Source: Bactericera cockerelli (Eukaryota > Arthropoda > Insecta > Hemiptera > Triozidae). Taken from it: a stretch of DNA of 64,000 nucleotides. The translations under genes were made by a program, and so were the position numbers. The stretch is taken from assembly GCA_024516035.1 (NCBI GenBank), contig CM044955.1, positions 40,402,006 to 40,466,005 on the forward strand. The letters are read 5' to 3'. Positions 47,101 to 56,794 of the stretch are shown in pieces; positions within the stretch are counted from its first letter, which is position 1, and every line of letters starts with the position of its first letter. The notes below the pieces were generated by a model. The model did not search any database. It was given only the letters and a program-made list of their open reading frames with translations, and had not been told where the DNA came from.

Positions 47101-50100
47101 ACAGTTGGACGGACAGACGGACGGACCAATAGCCGAAAACAACTTTTTTGGTATCCTCTGAGGCTATGATTCGTCCAGAAATGTAAAAAACTGGTTAGGT
47201 CAAATTTTCGACGCATACACTACTTTCTTTATTATAAAGAAAGTAAAACCAGTTTTCGCTAAAAATGGATATATTAGAAGGTATAGAGCAAAAACTGATG
47301 TACTATACTTTTTGAATAACATTTTGATCATTGCAATCTTAGGGTCCAAGCAAATTTACAGAGCAATTTGAACATACTTACCTAAAATATCATTCTGCGG
47401 AAACCATTTTCCAATTTTCACATTCGTAGGCAGTTTTTCATTTGATTTGAAGTTTTTGGGATCAATTTTCCAGATGATCCTTTGCAACAATCCAGAGAAG
47501 ATACGTAAGAGGATAGCCTTCTTTTTAGGTGTTAAATTTTTACCGTCGACAAAAGTTCCCATTGCAAAATATATAACGCCATGTTTTGCTCCTTTCAGGA
47601 AGTCTTCAATTTCCTGAAAATGGTTCATGAGCATTTAAACAGGTAATTTTAATTTAATCGTATACTTACGGGTCAAGCTCAATGTATAATGAAACAGGAA
47701 TATTATATGCATACACAATGAAAAGAATATAGAATAGTTTAATATTGTTTATTACCTATTTGGATCTTGTTGAACTGTTATCAAAATACGAGATTGTACC
47801 TACAGTAAAATCTGGATATTATGGACTCGAATATAATAGAAAACCCTTTATAAAAGAGAAAGCTTTTTAGCACCAGCCGCGCATGGCGATTAAAACTGTT
47901 TATAATACCTAAATATAATACTGTCTTTTTTCTCTAAGATCCGATATGGCAAAGAAAAATGCAAGCTATTTTCTACCTGGGGTAAAGGTTTCGACGGTGT
48001 GATGTGGATGCCACCCATTTCTATCACGTTAGGATTATTGGGCTTCGGGTCCGTCACTATGTGATGTGTGTCCACCAAAGTCAGACTGTTCCTTGCTCGG
48101 AAAATGTCCTTAATGTAGGGCCAGTCCTGAGCCCCGACCTTGCCGAAATGTCTACGCATGATGGCGTCAATGCGAGGAATGTAGATGAAGTTCTGATACA
48201 AAATCTCGTACAGAGATAGCAGGCTGTTTTCAAATCTGAAACTCGGAAAGGATATTCTCATACAATAGGAAGTAAATGCTTCTTTGAAGAAAAATAAACT
48301 ATTGGAAACATCACACAACTTTCCTTATTTCTTATTTTATTTTGGTAAAAGGAGTTTAATAAATAATAGCGGAAGTTGAATACTCCTAATTTTTACTTTC
48401 CTTATCCTATAATAAGGAAAGTATTGTATTCGTCGAAAATTTGACCTAACCAGTTTTTCACATAACGGACGAATCATAGCCTCAGGAAACCAATTCCTTC
48501 GGATTAGTAAATAATACACCAACAAGGTCACACTTTACCTTTGCCAAAAATCCATGTGCCCCGTGTAGCCCAACTTATAATCTGCCATGAAGGCAGGATG
48601 GAAGTAGTTTCCAATAAAATGAGCCACGTGGGGAGGGGTCAGTATTGGTTGATATGTTATGAGGGGACAGTCAAACTTTTCAGCCAGACTTGCCCCGTAG
48701 ACCTCCTGCATGAAGTGGTTCTCAGAGATGATAACGTCATAGGAAATGTTGTAAATCGGAATACCATCCGTGTCCTGAAATTCTAGAGATCAAGTTGCAG
48801 TTAGTTACTAGAAGTGTTTCACAGGCTAGTGGTTGTAGCTTTCCAATTTCGTAGGATGTTTCCAAAGCTTTCCAATCTCCTTTTTGATGGACGAGAGTTG
48901 ACACGATATTTCCCATTTAGGTGCTGGGCTCGGAAGGTGTTCTCTACAAAATTTTGTAATCAATACACTTTTTTGTTGTCTCCAGAATTCGAACCTAGGA
49001 TCTTTTGCTTCGAGAGTCTAGTCAAAACTTCATCGTAAGCTTTGTAAAGTGGTACTAGTTGCATTGCGGCGCCTTGAGATCAGGCATGGCCATGCTTGTG
49101 AATTTTTTTAAATCATCTCTATGTTGCGACACAAAAGGTAACATGAAAGGTAACTTTCTAATCGCAATACGAAATAAAGATATCTTTAACTCTATAAGTT
49201 AAAGTCGCAACACGAATTAAAGATATCTTTAAATCGAAAGTCGCAACACGAATTAAAGATATCTTTAACTTTATGAGTTGAAGATATCTTAAATAGTCAC
49301 AAAGTATGTAGGTAATATGGTAAAATACCATCTTTTTTCAATTAAGACCCTTTTTCATTGTCCTGATTTGCGAAGGATAAAAATAATGAAAAAATGGACA
49401 CACACACACACAAACGAATCATATTAGGGGATTGCACGAGCATATGGTATATGGTACGTATACAATACATATAATACAGTGGACATACTTTTGAATAATC
49501 TGAGCCATTGCATCTTGAGCCACTAACCTGATGTTCCTACATTAATGAGTTTCTTGAACACAGGTGTCGACAATAGCTCATCAGGTGTTTCTGCAGCTCG
49601 ATCCATCATGAATTTTCCAAACTCAAATGCAGAAAAGTTTCCAACTATGTTTGCGAAATTTGAAGCTGAAATGTTGAGAGCATACTTTAAACAAAGAAAA
49701 AATCCAATACAAGGAGAAATCCTTTAATTGCTGAGAGAACTGAAGACTATTCCGGGAATTCTTTTACAAATGCGGCGCTTTGAAAAGTCTTCAACTCAAT
49801 TGAAATATATTTTGTTCAAAAATCGTGTTCTTTCAGAGTTAACTAAAGTTATTTTTATTGAACTTTCAAAATGAATAATAATGATAATAATAACCGACTC
49901 CTAAAATACTTAAGAAGGTAACAGAAAAAATATACCGTGGAAATTATCAAGAGAGGCCTTAGAATAACATGTGGCACCGATCCTGATAAATGTAGTGGAT
50001 AAACAGATCTTCAAAACAGCTGCATTTCAGAATGGTTCTGTTTGAATTTGATCCCATGTAGCTTTTACACCAAAAGACTCATTCTCACCACTAAGTTGAA

Positions 50101-50354
50101 CACGAAAATAATATTTACTCACGTAATCGGAACACATCCTCATTTATGACAACGTTAAGTTTAGGATGAGGCTCAGTGGCTTTGAGGGTTATGAGGGTCA
50201 CGTTGTGCCCTCTCTCCACCAGCTTGTTAGCTAGGACTGAGGTGGTCATCAGGTGAGAATGGAATGGAATTAGGTTGGTCACCAAAATATTATAGGATAG
50301 AACATCACCCGCCATTTGTAGAATAGCGATAGCAAGGAAATACCGCACGTACAT
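41192..50354 (-). CDS. UDP-glycosyltransferase (UGT), complete seven-exon gene
   Basis: Transfers a sugar from a UDP-sugar to small lipophilic acceptors (xenobiotics, pigments, hormones) in the ER lumen. Coding exons on the minus strand: 50354-50123, 49665-49528, 48782-48539, 48235-47977, 47613-47382, 42199-41983, 41483-41192. They total 1614 nt, giving 537 aa, near the usual 500-540. Every join keeps phase and uses GT-AG. Residues 1-20 form a signal peptide. PFHSH holds the likely catalytic His34. Exon 5 has GVIYFAMGTF. The UGT signature runs from WFPQNDIL (exon 5) into FITHGG and GIPIFADQ (exon 6). Exon 7 gives a hydrophobic anchor (about 500-520), a basic stop-transfer and a C-terminal KKAN, a KKxx ER-retrieval signal. 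The exon 3 acceptor at 48783/48784 was chosen over one 8 nt inside because only it preserves phase. The UGT family number cannot be assigned by eye. No poly(A) signal or promoter was recognised. Confidence 0.93.
41513..41644. mobile_element. 132-bp MITE in UGT intron 6, TAA duplication
   Basis: TIRs GGGCGGAATTAATAGAC and its complement GTCTATTAATTCCGCCC, flanked by TAA at 41510-41512 and 41645-41647 (Harbinger-like). A single related end, GGGCGGAATTAAAAGACG, lies at 43413 in intron 5. Confidence 0.85.
44046..44812. mobile_element. Harbinger-like MITE in UGT intron 5 with TCAATAT subterminal array
   Basis: Ends AGCAGCCCCTAGACGATCAA...TTGATCGTCTAGGGGCTGCT, flanked by TAA at 44043-44045 and 44813-44815. 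Inside both ends TCAATAT / ATTGATCAATAT recurs many times on both strands (44060-44155 and 44605-44795). No transposase. Confidence 0.88.
45000..45135 (+). mobile_element. SINE family 4, tRNA-like head, in UGT intron 5
   Basis: CAGTCGCTCAGTGGTCAAGA (A box), CTTGGGTTCGAAACCCAGG (B box), then AGAATAATGGGATTCCTTGG and ACCGAATCGGTCAGCATGAA. Head-like cloverleaf features are partial. Confidence 0.7.
46291..46385 (-). mobile_element. SINE family 2 fragment in UGT intron 5
   Basis: Complement has AGTAGCTTGATTGATAAGTC and GGTCGGTGGTTTGAGTC. Confidence 0.55.
46651..46720 (+). mobile_element. SINE family 2 head fragment in UGT intron 5
   Basis: CCAACCTCAGTAGCTCGATG, GGGCGGTGGAGTTGTAA and GGTCAGTGGTTCAAGTTC. 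Confidence 0.55.
46770..46880 (-). repeat. GGTCCC-type dispersed repeat in UGT intron 5
   Basis: Minus strand has GGAACCCGGCCCCAATTTAC, CGG, GGGGGGACCCGCTTGGACTA, and ATTATTCACC, as at 4889-5130 and 54600-54740. Confidence 0.7.
49130..49300. repeat. Array of AAAGATATCTTT palindromes in UGT intron 2
   Basis: TTAAAGATATCTTTAA occurs three times, plus a diverged fourth, spaced by AGTCGCAACACGAA. Each core is self-complementary. Confidence 0.85.
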
Positions 50355-51836
50355 TTTTGAAGAATTCTTAGAACTTGATATTGGAAATAATGAAAAATTA
50401 ACTTTTGTATTATTTTTTTAATTCCGAGTAAAAATCAAGAATTATTTCGATTATTAATTTAAAATAATCCATGACCATAATCATCAGAAAAAGGGATGAT
50501 AAGAAAAAGACTGATTTATTGAAAAGAAAAATGAACTCTCAAATTGATTGTCTTGTTGAAATAATTGTAATGACTTTTAGCTCTTAATTTTCAAGATTTA
50601 TGTCTTTTAAACACACACCCAAAAATCAATAGCTCGGTCTGAAACTAAAAAACAATACTATTTAGGTGTTTTAGCTCTCTAACCACTGAGCCGCTACGTG
50701 ATGCTTCTATGTATGTACTAGCTCACTAGCTCAGAGCAGTCAAGGACCTTCCACTAGCCACAAGACTTGAAAAGCCATTACCCTTGTTGAAAAGCATGGG
50801 TCTGATCTAAGCAAACAGTTGAGAAGCAATACATTTTTTTAAATGTAGAATTCAACAAATTGAGCCTCAAATGAATCAATTGATTCTAAATAAAGAGGGA
50901 AAAATGTAGATAAATTTTGAATGTGTACTGGTACTAATATTTAACACTTTTTAGCTACACGATATAATTTATAAGTAGTTTACAAATAAAAAGAAATTAA
51001 GTGCCTATTAATTTTAAATTAATATTACACTTCTCAATTCATATTTAAAGAGCTACACTGACTGACTTTGGAACTAACAATAAATTTTTATAAAGAACTA
51101 ACAATAAAACTCACAAGAGTCCAAAGTTTAGAAATAACAATAAACTATCCTTACTATTCAAGTAGGTAGGTAATTTTCATATTCTTACTACTAGAAACTT
51201 AGTTTACAGCTAGGTGTGTAGTGCTCTAATCTTTGTTTATAAATTTAACAAATAAAAGAGATAAGGTAGAATCAGTTTGAATGGTGCTGATAAGAATTCC
51301 AGTTAAATTGATGTTCAAATATTATGTACCTACATTACAATAATATTATGTATATTATCAAATATTATGTACGTATAATACAGAACGAAATTTAAAAATA
51401 AGTAGCAGCAGAATTTGTAAGCTATACGATATGTACTCGTATGCTTTTAATAAGTTAATACTTACAGGTTATTTAAATTTATGTTACCGGCCTCTTTTAA
51501 TTGTTATAGGACAAACTAGATTGTTAGGTTGAGACCTAACCCATCTAGTTTGTCTTGGGATAAATTAGTGTGTTCTAAATAATTATATAGTTTGGCCGAT
51601 AATATCATATACAAATATAGGTACATGGGTTGTTTAGGGTAGTATGAAATTGGTTTTAATTAATTTTATTTTGTGCTGAATAATTTTTACTGTGCTTCTG
51701 CTTTTCTTGAGAAACGAAAGTAATGAAATCACCAAAAAATGAATGGTAAATTCCCAGTGCCAAGACACATTTTAGGGTCCCCAGTGCATAAATCCAAAGT
51801 TTCAGCCATTGATCGGAGTGTCTGTCTGTAAAAACA
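50355..51836. other. Region upstream of the UGT start
   Basis: The start codon has an A-rich upstream context (AAAA before ATG). No TATA box or initiator could be assigned with confidence. The rest is AT-rich with no gene seen. Confidence 0.4.
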
Positions 51837-52378
51837 ATCCCCCCAAAAACACCACTTCGTGGTTAAAAAAAGAAGAACGCCTCACTCAAAAGAATGATTA
51901 TAATTAGCTAAAAATAAATGATATCAAATTGAGAACACCTTACCACCTCTCTTTCTATATCTCTGCACTCCTCTCTGAATTTATTCCTCTTATGTTTATC
52001 TTTCTTTATCCTTTCTAGGGGTCATCCCAAACTTGATTTCTCTTTAAATTTACTTGTTGCACGGCAATAAAAAAGGCGGTCGGAGTATGATTTTTCTGAA
52101 CTTATTTGATTTGAATCGAGAAAATTACACCGCGACCGCCTTTTTTATTGCCGTGCAACAAGTAAATTTAAAGAGAAATCAAGTTTGGGATGACCCCTAG
52201 AAAGGATAAAGAAAGATAAACATAAGAGGAATAAATTCAGAGAGGAGTGCAGAGATATAGAAAGAGAGGTGGTAAGGTGTTCTCAATTTGATATCATTTA
52301 TTTTTAGCTAATTATAATCATTCTTTTGAGTGAGGCGTTCTTCTTTTTTTAACCACGAAGTGGTGTTTTTGGGGGGAT
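51837..52378. repeat. Near-perfect palindrome, 246-bp arms, 50-bp spacer
   Basis: Arm 51837-52082 is the exact complement of 52133-52378 as far as I can read, including GGGGTCATCCCAAACTTGAT, TACTTGTTGCACGGCAATAA and AGGCGGTCG. The spacer is 52083-52132. No target duplication or coding frame is visible. It could be a foldback element, a hairpin-RNA locus, or a recent or artefactual inverted duplication. Confidence 0.95.
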
Positions 52379-52967
52379 ATCAGTTCTTTTTGTACGAAAA
52401 TATAGGTTCATACACTACTGAAACATTATGAATAACAAAAGTAAATAAGCTGGGAAATGTGAATGTACCAAGTTGTCTTTTTTTTAAGATATACATAGTT
52501 TTAGCAGTATCTATTAAATTTTTCTAAGGTCAATATGTATTTGGATCACAGATTTGGCCCCCTGAGTCCCCAAAGTGAGTAAATAATATATAAATTTGCA
52601 ATGCAAGACCTTTTGATTCTATACTCAACATGATTAGGTTTATCTTTCAATGCTAAATAGACCTCAGAGCCTCCTATGAGGGACACTAAAACACCTGGAT
52701 TTACAAATACCAAAGAAATGAATTTGTAATCACCTTATCAAGGTGAGGTAATGAGTTCTCTCCCGTTGACCTTTTCTTACCCGAATTCTCTCCGGCTTGT
52801 TGCAAGAGTCACCACGAGTATCTCTCCCGGAAATAAGACCATGCTTTTTTACATTAGGTCTTTAAGAAAATGAAAACTATAAAATTATCATTTTTATTTA
52901 AGAATCGGCCTTTTATAAGGAAATCTTTTAAATCTCTAACTAATGAAAGGCAATCAATGCCTTCAGT

Positions 52968-53145
52968 GTATAGTAGAGTTAGGTAAAATACATAGAAGGC
53001 CATGCCTCAGGAATATAGTAGGGTTAGGTATAATACATAGAAGGCAATGCCTCGGGTTTATAGTAGGGTTAGGTAAATATATAGGCATGTCTTGGGTTTA
53101 TCATAGGGTTAGGAGAAATACATAGAAGGCCATGCCTCAGGTCTA
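52968..53145 (+). repeat. ~45-bp tandem repeat, four copies
   Basis: Unit AGTAGGGTTAGGTAAAATAC, ATAGAAGGCCATGCCTCAGG plus a variable 5 bp. The third copy is shortened. Confidence 0.9.
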
Positions 53146-53290
53146 TATCAATGATTCCTAGGTGTTTCGATTATAATTTTTATGCTAGGCCTAAACTATG
53201 TAGGTATAAAATCAGGTAAAAATGCAAGCGACGCGACGGGAGACAATTTGGTGTTGATAAAACCATGAGCGGGAGAGAACTCGGTGGTGA

Positions 53291-53430
53291 CGTCCTTTAT
53301 CAATACCTCACGAGGTATGAGTGTACCCCGGACATAATGGACAGAGAAAAAAAACTTCCCTGAAGGTAATCGAACCCAAGTCATCATGCGTGCAAGCCAC
53401 TTGGCCAAAGTCACTACTTTGTCACAACTT
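53291..53430 (-). mobile_element. SINE family 3
   Basis: Complement: GTGACTTTGGCCAAGTGGCT, GACTTGGGTTCGATTACC, then GTCCGGGGTACACTCATACC and TCGTGAGG. Confidence 0.7.
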
Positions 53431-53639
53431 TTAGTGAGTAGCATCGACATTATGAGAGCTAATTCATCATATTTTATCTCCATCCAACCATGATTGTCCA
53501 AAATCAATCTCGTAATGCCGCCACAGGTCATTGCCCAATTCTACTACTAAAATTTTCCTCGCCAGGGTAATGAGGTCGTCATGAAGATCACATATAAAGA
53601 TCGGAAAAACAAAACAACGTTAAGCCCAAATTGAAAATA

Positions 53640-53715
53640 TAGAGCTAAAAAATTTCGTCCCCGCCAGGATTCGAACCCTTGCTGACTGGGTGGCAGGTCG
53701 AGCATGCTAACAATA
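53640..53715 (-). mobile_element. tRNA-like SINE head, unassigned family
   Basis: Complement contains TGTTAGCATGCTCGACCTGC and AAGGGTTCGAATCCTGGCGG (B box). No body shared with other copies was recognised. Confidence 0.45.
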
Positions 53716-53719
53716 GACA

Positions 53720-54595
53720 AAGTTATCTTCTAAAGAAACGGACGGAAAATGAACTAACTAAATTAAAACTTGGAAATTTAAACATTAAAATTTTGCAGTG
53801 AGAGAGCGAGGTCATCTCGAAAAATACATACTGGCCAAGATCTGACCACTAAGCTAAGGATTCGAAGGTACCTACCCGCCAAAGAAAATGAAAAGGCCAC
53901 CAGGTGCCACCCAGTGGATCGGATGAAGGAATGAAATCAATAAATTTGGTATCTGCTCATCAAGATCTTTCATTTGATACCACTTAAGATTAGTGTTATC
54001 CTTCAATTCCCGATTTGGGCTCCCAAAACCCGAGGCCGCCCAAATGGGCCGCCCGCTTAGAATTTAGAATTTTTTTTTGGTCCGGGCTCATCTCCATTAT
54101 ATCTTGATCACTTTAGACACCTCACTTATTCTTCAGTGCCAAGTTATAGACACGAAGTCGGGTCTCAAAGGATCCGTATGAAAAAAAAAAAAAAAAAAAA
54201 AAAAAATATGAATCTTTTCATGTCTTTCACGATTGTTGGGGGGTCTCGAAAGTAGGGTTCCCGGTGGCCTAGGAAGTCAAACAAAGAGTCAAATCAACTT
54301 ATTTTTCAACGTAGAGCCCATTTCTGCAATAAAAATCGCGATTTTTGAAATTCATGTTGCACTTTTCGCTGGCTGAAAGTACATGAAATGCATGGGAACT
54401 ATGTTTTCCGTAACCTTACACTCTGCCGGGCTGTCTCTTTCTTTGTATAGGCGTTCTTCACACCTCGGCCGAGGTGTTTGATATCTCTAGAAACTTTTCA
54501 TTGGAATCGTTGCCACCAGTGGCGTCCTTTTTACGGCATCTGGCGCCTCTGGCTAAACGGTCAGGGATATGAATCTTATCTTAGAATAAAAAACA
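53720..54595. other. Intergenic stretch, no gene recognised
   Basis: Contains a run of about 28 A at 54180-54208, possibly the tail of a retroposed sequence. Nothing else recognised. Confidence 0.45.
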
Positions 54596-54599
54596 AGGG

Positions 54600-54740
54600 T
54601 TTTTGATATCTTGAAAATTTTGGAACTCGTTCCCAATTACCGGAATTTTTGGGGGTCCGGCTTAAATAAACTTTTTTATGACACAATGACACATCAAATG
54701 TTTTTTGATAATATGCTGAATAAGAACTTGGTATTATTGT
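54600..54740 (+). repeat. GGTCCC-type dispersed repeat
   Basis: TTTTGGAACTCGTTCCCAAT, TACCGG and GGGGGTCCGGCTTAAA, with GACACATCAAATG further on, matching 4889-5130. Confidence 0.65.
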
Positions 54741-54779
54741 TTTTGTTTTTCGCTAAGCGTTACAACTTTTTGTTGAAAT

Positions 54780-55140
54780 AAGCTACATGGTTAGCGACAT
54801 TCGGCAAATTTCAGAATAAACTAAACGGATTTCAACGTTTTTTTACACATATAGGAGACGTATTTTAGTAGGTCCCATTTTATTTCATCAACTTCGCACT
54901 AGTGGTTCTTGGAGATAGAGACAATGCGCCTGACCTGTAACTTTTTATTTATAGGCTTATATCTTGTGAACGGTACACCCGATGTTAATGAAATTTTGTA
55001 AGTATAACCACTAATACCTACACATATTATGTGTAGGTATTAGTGGTTTACATAGTACCTACATTTGTAATTATTATTTAATAAATTATGATTGAGCTCT
55101 GATTTTTGAGAAAGTCCGAAATTATGGACAAAAAAATGCA
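54780..55140 (+). repeat. Copy of foldback arm A
   Basis: TTACACATATAGGAGACG, GGTCCCATTTTATTTCATC, ATCTTGTGAACGGTACACCC and GAAAGTCCGAAATTATGGAC follow the order of 10360-10636. It is interrupted by a 43-bp perfect palindrome at 55006-55048 (ACCACTAATACCTACACATA / complement). Confidence 0.75.
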
Positions 55141-55384
55141 AATAGGTCTTCAACTTATACAGGGTCCGCCAAAAAAAATGGAGCCACTCGAAATATCAAG
55201 AGAACCGATTAATTTAAAAAAAAATCTATAACACGTGTACCGTAATATTGAAGAGGAAACCTTTTCTACCAGGTTTTGATTTTTTATCGTTACCAGGGGC
55301 GGTCCTACGGGGGGGTCAACTTTGGAATCTTAAATGGAACCACCCTATTTGTAATACATTTCTGAAAAGTAGTTGACAGGTAAT

Positions 55385-55560
55385 CCAGGTAGTGTAGGGA
55401 TCCGTTGGTTCGAATCCCACCCAGTGCACGAATTTTTCCTCATTAACTTGAGTTTGTGACCAATAAGATAATAACAAGACTCTGAGGATTAGGTGGTAGA
55501 AAATGCATTGAGCATTATCCTAGCCTGGTGGTTACCTTCCACTAAAGAGTATTATTATTA
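55385..55560 (+). mobile_element. SINE family 5, tRNA-like head
   Basis: GGTAATCCAGGTAGTGTAGG, GATCCGTTGGTTCGAATCCC, body to GGTGGTTACCTTCCACTAAA and an ATT-repeat tail (55549-55568). Confidence 0.65.
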
Positions 55561-55569
55561 CTATTATTG

Positions 55570-56794
55570 ACATTAAAAGTATATTGAGAAGCTTGAGATT
55601 TTTAATTTATGAAACTCCTGACATCGAAATTCATTTTTATAAATTATAAAATTTGTCGAAAGTGACTAATGTCAGAATTTTACTTTTTTCGAGGAATAAT
55701 TCTTGTAGATACCTATATAGCTACCTACGTCAGATTTTTTTATCTTTTCCACTTGGTATCCTTCTAGTTTCCTTCACCCATTGGATTACATTATTTTTTC
55801 TCTGTCGTGCTCGTCAAATTGCAAGTTACTTGCAACCTAGTTCTCTTTTCCAACTTGAATAGTAAGGAGATGACTAATTTAATGCAGGGATTCTAACTCT
55901 GTAACACCAGACTACTCCTCTCCATTATAATGAAGTATGTTTTCCTTCCTCTTCCTGATTTTATTTATATTTTCTTGTTTCTTGTAAATTTATTTCGTTA
56001 TGAATAGAGTAGAAGATTTTTTTCACGACGCAACGATGCAATTTTCTCTGTTATTATTCTCAGCAGACTTGTCTGAAAATTCTAGTAATATCTTATTAAG
56101 AAAACAATAATCGGTCATTGCAATACTTTACCTTACAGGTAGGTAACAATATATTTATTTATATATTTCATTAAATAGATAACCACGTTAGTGGGTTACA
56201 AATGTTATAATCAAAATTACTGTCAAAAAGGACATTGATTGCTTTATCTTTCTGTCTACAGAGTTTGAGTAATTGTGATATCACTATAGTGATAAACACA
56301 ATTTTATTCTGATATCGAGACTGTGTTTTCAACCTCCAGTCAGACTGGGTTGAGCCGAGAGTCACCAACATCATGAGGTTTCAAACTTAAATATCACCAT
56401 TAAATTAGGTCTGGCTGGGGGACTTTAAACAGGGAGAAGACCAGTGTCTCGCTAGAGGACTATAAACAGAGAACAGACTAGCCAACCCTTACAAGCCAGG
56501 CTATCTTGCAGTTTCTTAAGGGTTTAATGGCTTATAAAGAAAAGTCCAAGTCCTCACGATGGTTGATCGCACATAGAAATATGTGGTTCAGGACGAGCCA
56601 ACTTTGAAATAAAGTTGGCTGAAGACCATCACTCACCCCTCCAGCTGTAGCCAAGCTGGCTACAACAACAACATTAAATTACAAACCTCACCGGAAGTTC
56701 CTTAACTTCAGTTACATAACGAGGCGTGGTGTATTGAACATACCACTGACGCACAGGTTTTTAAGACTTTTTTTAGTCTTATATATCAGTATTC
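55570..56794. other. Region downstream of the SDR gene
   Basis: Probably holds the SDR 3' UTR nearest 56795, but no clear AATAAA could be assigned. CTGGGGGACTTTAAACAGGG near 56415 is a diverged repeat shared with 21273. Confidence 0.4.

Noticed and set aside
48539..48774. Alternative UGT exon 3 acceptor at 48775-48776 (TTTCAG)
   Set aside because: It has the better consensus but breaks the phase with exon 2 by 8 nt; the TCTAG at 48783-48784 keeps the frame. Transcript data could overturn this.
52968..53145. GTTAGG-containing 45-bp repeats, possibly telomere-like or CRISPR-like
   Set aside because: The motif is embedded in a 45-bp tandem unit, not a (TTAGG)n array, and there are no spacers as in a CRISPR array.
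53196..53531. 111-codon minus-strand frame
   Set aside because: Most of it is a SINE family 3 copy read through in frame.
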